This document shows, piece after piece, positions 1 to 5,664 of a stretch of DNA of 14,199 nt. Positions within the stretch are counted from its first letter, which is position 1; each line of letters opens with the position of its first letter. Under the pieces are notes generated by a model. It saw only the letters and a list, made by a program, of their open reading frames with translations, was not told where the DNA came from and did not search any database. Source of the stretch: Verrucomicrobiota bacterium (GTDB lineage Bacteria > Verrucomicrobiota > Verrucomicrobiia > Chthoniobacterales > Terrimicrobiaceae); NCBI GenBank assembly GCA_026398285.1, contig JAPLTI010000162.1:1-14199 (forward strand), in the 5' to 3' direction. Both the position numbers and the translations under genes were made by a program.

Positions 1-104
1 GTTTGATATTCAAGCCAGCGAAATCAAAGGTATCGGGCATTAATTATTGATATTTTGTCGTCTGGAGGCGCGAGAACCAATCCATTGCGAATGGCATGGG
101 AGCA

Positions 105-120
105 CCAACGTCCTCGTTGG
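105..120. repeat. REP-like palindrome in copy A
   Basis: The inverted repeat ccaacg/cgttgg has a perfect 6-bp stem and a 4-base loop (tcct). A weaker cgcc/ggcg stem follows a few bases downstream, giving the two-hairpin look common to REP elements handled by RAYT transposases. The same palindrome is at 884-901 in copy B. That it is a REP element is an inference from shape and from the transposase remnant next to it. Confidence 0.55.
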
Positions 121-182
121 CTTCGCCGGAGTGGCGGCCGAGGAAGGACCTCCGTGTTCTGCTCTCCATCGGCCGAGCATAG

Positions 183-376
183 CTCACCGAACCGCGAAAG
201 GTGCTGCTTGCAGGTTTGGTTTGGAAAAAGACAACGGTGTCCCAAGCGTGGAGAGCCGAGCATATGGCATGAAAAACGCAGCCGATTTGAGCAGTGTCAT
301 TCACCGCGCGGATTTATCGCGGAGCGAGAAAAAGGTTCCCGAAACGCTGAGGAGTTTTGTATCGGAAAAAATGAAC
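183..376 (+). pseudogene. Remnant of RAYT-type transposase 3' end, copy A (frameshifted)
   Basis: From 183 the + strand can be read as Thr-Glu-Pro-Arg-Lys-Val-Leu-Leu, then WKKTTVSQAWRAEH, and stops at a TGA near 270. A one-base shift restores the alignment with copy B (MKNAADLSSVIHR...KKVPETLRSFVSEKM). This pattern resembles the C-terminal helix-turn-helix tail of REP-associated tyrosine transposases of Verrucomicrobiota, as I recall that family. The catalytic HUH/Tyr domain is absent. The restored frame continues in phase into the downstream membrane-protein gene. Confidence 0.5.
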
Positions 377-424
377 CCTTTATCTGACCCCAGTTCCGGG
401 TTGAAATTGTCGTCCGCTTCGCCG

Positions 425-787
425 ATGAGTTACGGCATTATGAAAACAAGCGGACGCTGGTTTGTCGCGTTCGGAGTCTTTTTGATTCTTTGCGGGCTGG
501 CGGGGTTTTTGTCGAATCCCTCCGGCGCGAAAACGGCTCTGATATCGGGAGGAACTTTTGGCGCGCTCTCTGCGGCGTGGGGTTTATTGATGCTCCGTGG
601 TTTCGCTTGGGCCTGGATGGCGGCCCTGGGGTGCACGGGTTTTTTGGCGGCGGTGTTCACCTGGCGCGCGGCAGCGGGTTGGATGGCTTATTCGGCGGGA
701 GAGCCGAAGTTGTTCGCGGCCTCGCTCATCTCCCTTATGCTGGCGGGATCGCTGGTTTCCATCGGCGTGTTGGTGAAAAACCGATAA
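425..787 (+). CDS. Small integral membrane protein, TMEM14-like
   Basis: This is a 120-residue, very hydrophobic protein. Helices are predicted by eye at about residues 12-28, 34-57, 61-77 and 97-115. The Gly/Ala-rich order (YGIM..., a glycine-rich helix, ISGGTFGALSAAWG) resembles the TMEM14 family (Tmemb_14) of small four-helix proteins, whose bacterial role is unknown. There is no clear Shine-Dalgarno. ATG codons at 371, 425 and 440 are all in frame, and I prefer 425 or 440 because the hydrophobic part begins just after. The frame is open upstream to position 47 through the transposase remnant, so a longer fused product starting at 269 or 371 cannot be excluded. It lies between two direct repeats and ends 14 bp before copy B. 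The family call is moderately sure and the start is uncertain. Confidence 0.65.
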   Translation: MSYGIMKTSGRWFVAFGVFLILCGLAGFLSNPSGAKTALISGGTFGALSAAWGLLMLRGFAWAWMAALGCTGFLAAVFTWRAAAGWMAYSAGEPKLFAASLISLMLAGSLVSIGVLVKNR

Positions 788-801
788 AGATCCCACGTTT
801 C

Positions 802-1134
802 AAAGTCAAAGAGGTCGGGAATTAATTGTTGATATTTGGTTGTCTGGAGGCGCGAGAACCAATCTTGCGAATGGCATGGGAGCGCCAACGTCCTCGTTGG
901 CTTCGCTGGAGTGGCGGCCGAGGATAGCTCACCGAAACGCGAAAGGTGCTCCTTGCGGGTTTGCTGTGGAAAAAGACAACGATGTCCCAATCATGGATCG
1001 CCGAGCAACTGGGGATGAAAAACGCAGCCAATGTAAGCAGAGTCATCCAGCGCATTTGTTCATCGCGGATCGAGAAAAAGGTTCCCGAAACGCTGAAGGG
1101 TTTTGTATCGGGAAAAATGAAAGAAAATGAACCC
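802..1134 (+). repeat. Long direct repeat, copy B (REP-like hairpin plus RAYT transposase tail)
   Basis: This is the second copy of the repeat seen at 21-377, in direct orientation and starting 14 bp after the stop of the membrane-protein gene. It lacks the ~35-bp internal segment of copy A but keeps an open reading frame through the transposase tail. Near its right end a 9-base addition ('agaaaatga') separates the last matching blocks. It occupies most of the 454-bp gap before the helicase gene. The remaining 1135-1241 holds a possible -10-like 'gataat' at 1194-1199, without a matching -35. Confidence 0.8.
884..901. repeat. REP-like palindrome in copy B
   Basis: The inverted repeat gccaacg/cgttggc has a perfect 7-bp stem and the loop tcct. 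It matches the hairpin at 105-120 but is one base pair longer, because copy A has 'a' where copy B has 'g'. It is just upstream of the transposase-tail remnant. Confidence 0.55.
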
Positions 1135-1182
1135 AAGCCACCAGTTTTCGAGACAGGATCAATTGATTTCAAAAAAACTTAG
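928..1182 (+). pseudogene. Remnant of RAYT-type transposase 3' end, copy B (open frame)
   Basis: An in-frame TAG at 925-927 closes the frame upstream. After it, about 84 codons are open, with ETRKVLLAGLLWKKTTMSQ followed by WIAEQLGMKNAANVSRVIQR and KKVPETLKGFVSGKM. This looks like the C-terminal DNA-binding tail of REP-associated transposases (TnpA_REP/RAYT), which in Verrucomicrobiota often carry a 'TT(M/V)SQ-WIAE.LGM.SAANVS' tail; that is family recollection, not a search. No HUH or Tyr nuclease part is present. A GTG at 946 could start a 78-aa peptide, but I see no sign that it is translated. Confidence 0.55.
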
Positions 1183-1241
1183 CACCCTGTCGGGATAATA
1201 CCTCCTCATTGGGAAGAAGTAGGAATATATGTCGTGGATTG

Positions 1242-2432
1242 ATGAATACTTTTGCTGAATTCGGCCTGCTGGCCACCTTGCAGGAAACTTTGCTGGAAAA
1301 GCGGATCTTGCGTCCGACGGAGATTCAAGTTCGGGCGTTGCCAGCGCTTCTGAGCGGACGCTCGATTGTGGGGATTGCAGAGACTGGGAGCGGAAAGACG
1401 CTGGCCTATGCGCTTCCGGTGATGCACCACATGAAAAGCCTGGAAATCGCTGGTGATGCGATCACGCTTTCTGCCCGGCCAAGGGCTGTCGTGGTGGTTC
1501 CAACTCGGGAACTTGGTGAACAAGTCACGAAGGCCTTCAAGCCATTCACTCACACGACTCGTCTCCGCGTGCGATCGGTGCTTGGCGGCACCACCACGGA
1601 AGTTGCGAAGCGAGGGCTTGCCGGGCCGTTTGAGATTCTCGTCGCAACGCCGGGACGGCTTGTGCAAATGCTCGAGAGGCGGCTCGTGGAATTGGACGAT
1701 GCGCGAATGCTGATCCTCGACGAAGCCGACCAGATGCTCGATCACGGATTCATGCCCGATGTCACAAAAATCATCCAAGCCTGTCCGCAAAAGCCGCAAC
1801 TGGCCTTGTTCTCAGCAACCGTCTCGCCAGCGGTGGAAAAACTCATTGCCGATTTATTTTATGGAGCAGAAGTGATTCGGAGCGCTGGGAGCCATCGAGT
1901 CGTCCCGACACTCACGACGATGCAGCAGGTCGTCATTGGAGGTCAGCGGTTCCCGCTGCTGGAGCGTTTGCTCAAAAAGAAAGTGGAGGGCGGAACGATC
2001 CTGTTTACGAACACGAGAGAGCAATGCGACAAGCTCGCCGCCGAACTCGCTACCGCTAACATTGCTTTTGTGCTTTATCGTGGAGAAATGGATAAAGTGC
2101 AGCGTCGGCAGAATCTGAAACTGTTTCGCGAGGGTGCTGTGGATCTGCTCGTTTCAACCGACCTGGCCTCACGCGGGCTTGATGTCGACCATGTCGGGCG
2201 AGTGATCAACTATCATTTGCCGCAGCAGATCGAAAATTACCTGCATCGGGTCGGACGCACCGCCCGCGCGGGCCGTCCGGGGCTTGTGGTGAACTTCGTC
2301 ACCGAGCGAGACGCCACACTTGCGAGTCAACTGGAAAGCGTCCGCGCCCTGCCGACGCCTCAACCTCCCCCGCCTCGCCACAGCCCAACCAAGATCCAAC
2401 CGGTCCGAAACCGGATCCGTAGGCGTTTGTAA
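1242..2432 (+). CDS. DEAD-box ATP-dependent RNA helicase (RhlE/DeaD-like)
   Basis: This 396-residue protein carries the full SF2 helicase core. It has a Q-motif region (PTEIQ, 25-29), motif I AETGSGKT (46-53), Ia PTREL (87-91), GG (115-116), Ib TPGR (136-139), II DEAD (160-163), III SAT (191-193), motif V STDLASRGLD (305-314) and VI HRVGRTARAG (335-344). A short Pro-rich, Arg-rich tail (371-396) may help bind RNA. Such helicases unwind short RNA duplexes in the cytoplasm during ribosome assembly, cold adaptation or RNA decay. The ATG at 1242 starts just before the Q-motif; an upstream in-frame TTG at 1209 would add 11 residues of no recognisable content. It is monocistronic, with repeats upstream and a gene-poor stretch downstream. 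The family is certain, the subgroup is not. Confidence 0.93.
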   Translation: MNTFAEFGLLATLQETLLEKRILRPTEIQVRALPALLSGRSIVGIAETGSGKTLAYALPVMHHMKSLEIAGDAITLSARPRAVVVVPTRELGEQVTKAFKPFTHTTRLRVRSVLGGTTTEVAKRGLAGPFEILVATPGRLVQMLERRLVELDDARMLILDEADQMLDHGFMPDVTKIIQACPQKPQLALFSATVSPAVEKLIADLFYGAEVIRSAGSHRVVPTLTTMQQVVIGGQRFPLLERLLKKKVEGGTILFTNTREQCDKLAAELATANIAFVLYRGEMDKVQRRQNLKLFREGAVDLLVSTDLASRGLDVDHVGRVINYHLPQQIENYLHRVGRTARAGRPGLVVNFVTERDATLASQLESVRALPTPQPPPPRHSPTKIQPVRNRIRRRL

Positions 2433-2444
2433 TAGGCATAGAAT

Positions 2445-2483
2445 GAAGGTGTAAATTACTTACCAATAGTTTTTTACACATTC
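2445..2483. repeat. AT-rich inverted repeat after the helicase gene
   Basis: gtgtaaa (2449-2455) pairs with tttacac (2473-2479). The stem extends past one mismatch to gaa (2445-2447) and ttc (2481-2483), around a 17-base loop. It begins 12 bp after the helicase stop, so it could be a 3' end or terminator hairpin. There is no T-run after the right arm, so intrinsic termination is doubtful. Confidence 0.35.
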
Positions 2484-2545
2484 GCGAAAAGTCGCTCGAT
2501 TGTGGTTAAAAAATTCCGATTGCTCATGGATCGCTATTGAAATTT

Positions 2546-2559
2546 GCGTGCGCGCACGC
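2546..2559. repeat. Perfect 14-bp palindrome
   Basis: gcgtgcgcgcacgc reads identically on both strands. It lies in the GC-rich part of the gap between the helicase and the toxin-antitoxin pair. It may be part of a degraded intergenic repeat or a protein-binding site; nothing else supports either reading. Confidence 0.4.
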
Positions 2560-2768
2560 CGCGAGAGCTGGTGTCGTTACAGAAACGGCGCGTCCGCGCC
2601 TGAAGCTTGGGACCCCGACGGCGCGGCATCCCTACCAATTTTTACGAGGTGCTGTCGCACCAACAGCCGAGTGGAAGCTGGCCACCAGGTTGGCATGAAG
2701 AGAGCCCCAGTTTAAGCCAAGAAATCTGCCCATTTGACTTCTCCAATCGGGGAGCTTATCGAGGATGC

Positions 2769-2966
2769 ATGTCGTTCGCCCAAATCACTCAGGAAGCGCT
2801 CTCGCTGCCATCTCCAGAAAGGCGTCAATTGATTGCACGGTTGGTGGCGGCTGGAACCGACGAGGACTTGGAGCTGCAAACCACTTTGGCGGAAAAAATA
2901 GATGATCGCCGCGCTGAAAACTGGGTTACCCTAGACGACTTCAAAAAACAGTTCAAGGATCTTTAG
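2769..2966 (+). CDS. Antitoxin of a type II toxin-antitoxin pair (addiction-module component)
   Basis: This 65-residue, mostly helical, acidic protein has the layout of the 'putative addiction module component' antitoxins. An N-terminal helix is followed by LPSPERRQLIARLV (13-26), then an acidic middle (DEDLE), then a charged C-terminal helix (DDFKKQFKDL) that would wrap the toxin. The ATG at 2769 has gagg at 2761-2764, only 4 bases away, and starts just where the family pattern starts. The frame is open further upstream without a start signal. The toxin gene follows after a 3-bp gap, the usual antitoxin-first order. Such proteins neutralise a RelE/ParE toxin and commonly repress their own operon. 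The family call is by pattern and order. Confidence 0.72.
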   Translation: MSFAQITQEALSLPSPERRQLIARLVAAGTDEDLELQTTLAEKIDDRRAENWVTLDDFKKQFKDL

Positions 2967-2969
2967 GTC

Positions 2970-3224
2970 GTGCAATACCGACTTTTTGTGGATTTGGAGG
3001 CCATACAGTTTCTCGCATCATCCAAGCCACCTTTGCGGAGGAAACTGGTCGCGCACCTTTCAAAAATCGAAGCATTCCCGGAATCCAGTTCCGACTATTT
3101 CGAGAACGACTCGAAGGGACGCCAAATCGACATCGCCATTTGCTCCGCCAACGCCATCCACTACTGGATCGATTTCGCAGACCGACATGTAAAAGTTCTC
3201 CGAATCAGTCAGGCCGATTCTTAA
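2970..3224 (+). CDS. RelE/ParE-family toxin
   Basis: This 84-residue protein opens with GTG at 2970, 3 bp after the antitoxin stop, with aagga about 10 bases upstream inside the antitoxin gene. The layout fits the RelE/ParE fold: strand YRLFVD (3-8), a Lys/Arg-rich helix pair PLRRKLVAHLSKIEAFP (21-37), then strands around GRQIDIAICSANAIHYWIDFADRHVKVLRI (50-79). RelE members cut mRNA at the ribosome and ParE members inhibit gyrase; the sequence does not tell me which applies. It is coupled to the preceding antitoxin. The role is inferred from size, gene order and fold-like pattern. It appears intact. Confidence 0.72.
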   Translation: MQYRLFVDLEAIQFLASSKPPLRRKLVAHLSKIEAFPESSSDYFENDSKGRQIDIAICSANAIHYWIDFADRHVKVLRISQADS

Positions 3225-3347
3225 ACTCAAGCCGCATTTCTCCCGAGTCGGCTGAATCTCGCTCCGAATAGCCTTGTCGTTGTTCTACGATTCCTACCGC
3301 CGCAACCGCCTCGCTGGTTGTTTCATCCTCATCGATCCCGGCACGCA

Positions 3348-3381
3348 TGCGGGAGTTCCTCTCCCGTAATCCGTGTTTTTT
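3348..3381 (+). terminator. Possible intrinsic terminator after the toxin gene
   Basis: The stem tgcgggag (3348-3355) pairs with ctcccgta (3361-3368) around the loop ttcct, with one G-U pair. Six T residues follow at 3376-3381, but 7 bases lie between stem and T-run, longer than ideal. It would end + strand transcription from the toxin-antitoxin pair and lies between convergent transcripts, overlapping the stop of the - strand peptidase gene. The rest of 3225-3347 shows no gene. Confidence 0.38.
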
Positions 3382-4651
3382 AGGCGGCGAGGAGTTTTTT
3401 GATCATCGGTTCGTCGGGGTTTGGACCGACGACGGCGATGGTGAGGCGTGTGGGATCGAGGATTTCGCGTGCGACGGCGAGGATGTCGTCGGGAGTGACG
3501 GCGCGCAGGCGTTCGTTGACGGTTTCGATATCGACGATTTTGCCTTGCGCGAGGAGGGCGCCTCCGAGCCGGGCGTTCTGACTGGAGCTGCGTTCGAGCG
3601 CCATGCGGTTCGAGCCGATGGTGTATTCCTTGGCGCGGCGGAGTTCGGCGGTGCCGATGATTTTTTTACGGAGGAGGTCGAACTGGGCAAGGATGAGCCG
3701 GAGGGATTTTTCGAGGTTGCGGCGGTCGAGGCCGGCGGAGATGCCGAGTGCTCCGCCATCGTTGAGGCTCAGCCAGTGGCTGCTCACGGAGTAGCAGAGC
3801 CCACGCTTCTCACGCATTTCCTGGAAGAGGCGGGAACTGGCATTCGTCCCAAGGATGACATTGAGAAGGTGGAGCGCAAAGCGGCGTTCATCACGGTGAC
3901 TCAATGCGGGCAAGGCGAGCGCCAGCTGGGTTTGTTGGATATCGCGGGCTTCGGTGACGATGCGGGGGGATTTTTGCAGTGCGGGAAAAGACTTCGCTGC
4001 GGGAGATTTTCCAATCGGGAGGCTCGAGAGGAGTTCGCCGACTTTTTCCACGACCTCGTCGTGTTGGATTTTTCCAGCAGCTGTGACGACGGTGCTTGGG
4101 GAGTTGTAATGGGAGGCGCGGTAGGCGCGGAAGGCATCGGCGTCCATCCCCTCGATGGTTTGAAGGGTGCCTGTGATGGGCCTGCCGAGCGGGTGGCCGG
4201 CCCACTGGGTTTTTTCGAGGAGTTCCTGAACGCGGGAGGAGGGTTCGTCCTCATACATGAGAATTTCCTCCGCGATGACGCCGCGCTCGCGGTCGATGTC
4301 ACGGGGGGAGAAGCGGGGGTTCATGTAGATGTCGCAGAGGACATCGCAGACTCTGGGAAAAAACTCGGCAGCTGCGGTGGCGTAGTAGCAGGTGCGCTCC
4401 TCGGCGGTGAAGGCGTTCATGTCTCCGCCGACGCCCTCGACCTCCTCCATAATGCGTCGCGCGGAGCGGCGCTGGGTGCCTTTGAAAAGCATGTGCTCGA
4501 TGAAGTGCGAGATGCCATTCAGGTTCGCCGGCTCGTGGCGCCCCCCAACAGAGGCCCAGATGCCCATGGCGGCGGTTTCAGCGTGCGGCATTTCGCAGGT
4601 GGCGATGCGGAGGCCGTTGGGAAGTTTTGTAAGGCGCGACTTATTCGCCAT
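3380..4651 (-). CDS. M16-family zinc metallopeptidase (processing-peptidase-like)
   Basis: This 423-residue protein has the inverted zinc motif HFIEH (49-53) of M16 peptidases. The expected third ligand is at Glu129 in RERGVIAEEI, 76 residues after His53. The second domain has the paired Arg/Tyr region SRLFQEMREKRGLCYSV (273-289), typical of the M16B group of mitochondrial-processing-peptidase-like bacterial enzymes. The length matches the family (about 410-440). It should degrade or process peptides held in a clam-shell chamber. I see no signal peptide, so it is probably cytoplasmic. Its ATG overlaps the end of the upstream hydrolase-like gene by 11 bp, so it is translationally coupled as the last gene of the long operon. 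A long antisense frame opposite it is a codon shadow. Confidence 0.93.
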   Translation of the reverse strand: MANKSRLTKLPNGLRIATCEMPHAETAAMGIWASVGGRHEPANLNGISHFIEHMLFKGTQRRSARRIMEEVEGVGGDMNAFTAEERTCYYATAAAEFFPRVCDVLCDIYMNPRFSPRDIDRERGVIAEEILMYEDEPSSRVQELLEKTQWAGHPLGRPITGTLQTIEGMDADAFRAYRASHYNSPSTVVTAAGKIQHDEVVEKVGELLSSLPIGKSPAAKSFPALQKSPRIVTEARDIQQTQLALALPALSHRDERRFALHLLNVILGTNASSRLFQEMREKRGLCYSVSSHWLSLNDGGALGISAGLDRRNLEKSLRLILAQFDLLRKKIIGTAELRRAKEYTIGSNRMALERSSSQNARLGGALLAQGKIVDIETVNERLRAVTPDDILAVAREILDPTRLTIAVVGPNPDEPMIKKLLAA

Positions 4652-5660
4652 GGGATGGGGTGTGTTTTTTCAAAAAGGTGAGAATGCGTTCTTCGGCGAT
4701 GGAGGATCCCCGGCCGAGGAAAATGAGGTGTCCATCATCGGGGAAGAGGAGGAGTTCGGAATTCGGGAGTTGCGACTTGGCTGCCTCCACCGGCGCGACA
4801 GGTATGGCTTTGTCCAACCCGCCGTGAATGAGGAGGGTCGGTGTGGTGATGGTCTTGAAAGGGATCTCCGGGAGAGCGCGGATTTGGAAGAGATCGTTTC
4901 GAAGTCCAATCTCTCGTGGGGAAATCGGTGAAAGTGAAAGCGCCAGCGCGCGGAAAAGTGCGAGTTGATCGGGGTTGTCGAGAACGAGTCCCGACCATGA
5001 CTCGCGGGCCGCAGCGCTCCCGATCGAGGAGATGGAAAAAGCAGCACGCAGGGCAGCGGCAGGGTCGTTTTCTGCAAGGCGGGCATAGAGCCAAGATCCG
5101 ACATCCCCCGTCAACCCCTCGCCGACGGCCTGTGGGAATGGCACGGCAGGCGCGGTGGGAGGATTCAAGCGACCTACAGCGCCGCCCACGAAAATGAGGG
5201 CGCTGGTTCGTTGAGGGAAGCGGCGGGCGAATTCCAAAGCGGCTGGACCTCCCCAGCCGAATCCCAGCACGGCGGTTTGGCCGATGTCGAGGGTGTCGAG
5301 CAATTGCGCAGCGGCGTCGGCTTGGTTCTCGGGAGTGATGCCAGTCTCAAGCGGTGTCCGGAGGTAGCCTGGACGGGAGGGGGCGATGACTTGGAATCCC
5401 TCGTCTGCAAGAAACCCGGCCAACGCTGCGCCTTGGTCATAGCCGCCAGGCGCATCGTGAAAAACAAGCACCGCCGGACCGTCGCCGTGGCGAACATACT
5501 CGATGGGTCCATTCTTGGTGGTGGCAATCTGGGATGCCGAATACAGGTCCACCAGCCGTGCCGAGCGCCACGACTGGAAGAAGGCAAGGACACCTCCGAT
5601 GATGAAGAGGGTCAAAACAACCAAAAGAAAAGCAGCGCGCGGAAGAAGTCGGGATTTCAT
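4641..5660 (-). CDS. Membrane-anchored alpha/beta-hydrolase-fold protein lacking the nucleophile
   Basis: This 339-residue protein has an N-terminal anchor helix (about 10-28) and an alpha/beta-hydrolase domain facing outward. An oxyanion-hole-like FHDAPGG is at 67-73, an elbow at 133-138, an acid region HGGLDKAIPV with Asp283, and a His region DDGH with His311. The elbow reads GFGWGG, so the usual Gly-x-Ser-x-Gly has Gly135 in place of the serine (codon GGC at 5258-5256; Ser AGC is one base away). Asp and His are kept. It may be a pseudo-enzyme or use another mechanism; its substrate is unknown. ATG 5660 lies 4 bp after the permease stop and just before the anchor. An upstream in-frame start at 5708 would overlap the permease gene. 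Confidence 0.85.
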   Translation of the reverse strand: MKSRLLPRAAFLLVVLTLFIIGGVLAFFQSWRSARLVDLYSASQIATTKNGPIEYVRHGDGPAVLVFHDAPGGYDQGAALAGFLADEGFQVIAPSRPGYLRTPLETGITPENQADAAAQLLDTLDIGQTAVLGFGWGGPAALEFARRFPQRTSALIFVGGAVGRLNPPTAPAVPFPQAVGEGLTGDVGSWLYARLAENDPAAALRAAFSISSIGSAAARESWSGLVLDNPDQLALFRALALSLSPISPREIGLRNDLFQIRALPEIPFKTITTPTLLIHGGLDKAIPVAPVEAAKSQLPNSELLLFPDDGHLIFLGRGSSIAEERILTFLKKHTPSHGE

Positions 5661-5664
5661 GACA

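Larger units (their letters stand above)
21..377 (+). repeat. Long direct repeat, copy A (REP-like hairpin plus RAYT transposase tail)
   Basis: This segment aligns with 802-1134 over almost its full length in the same orientation. Shared blocks include 'ggaggcgcgagaaccaatc', 'cgtcctcgttggcttcgc', 'gagtggcggccgagga' and 'gaaaaaggttcccgaaacg'. It has a REP-like hairpin at 105-120 (ccaacg-tcct-cgttgg), then a decayed transposase 3' end. Compared with copy B it carries about 35 extra bases after 'cggccgag', and a second 'cggccgag' closes that extra segment, so B may have lost it by slippage between short direct repeats. The two copies bracket the small membrane-protein gene. The edges are my estimate by eye. 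Confidence 0.8.
2433..2768. other. 336-bp stretch without a convincing gene
   Basis: The left part is AT-rich and holds the inverted repeat at 2445-2483. From about 2540 to 2620 it becomes GC-rich and palindromic (see 2546-2559), with 'gacggcgcggcatcccta' resembling intergenic repeats I associate with verrucomicrobial genomes. The + frame from 2607 is open into the antitoxin gene (including a Trp/Pro stretch SWPPGWHE), but it has no start signal and no recognisable domain. It probably holds the helicase 3' end and the toxin-antitoxin promoter; I see no clear -35/-10 pair. Confidence 0.4.

Noticed and set aside
946..1182. A 78-aa gene starting at GTG 946
   Set aside because: It matches only the decayed transposase tail, has an in-frame stop just upstream and has no ribosome-binding site, so I list it as a remnant rather than a gene.
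1194..1199. 'gataat' as the helicase promoter -10 box
   Set aside because: No acceptable -35 lies at 15-19 bases upstream, so it is mentioned but not annotated.
2607..2768. A longer antitoxin starting upstream of 2769
   Set aside because: The added residues have no family resemblance, and the family pattern starts at the ATG 2769, which has a gagg sequence just before it.
3225..3347. Possible short coding remnant between the toxin and the M16 gene
   Set aside because: A ~33-codon frame ending near 3369 has no start signal and no recognisable sequence.
3347..4681. 444-codon open frame on the + strand opposite the M16 peptidase
   Set aside because: Its product is Gly/Asp/Val-rich without any domain, and the - strand frame has clear M16 motifs. 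It is a codon-bias shadow of the GC-rich gene.
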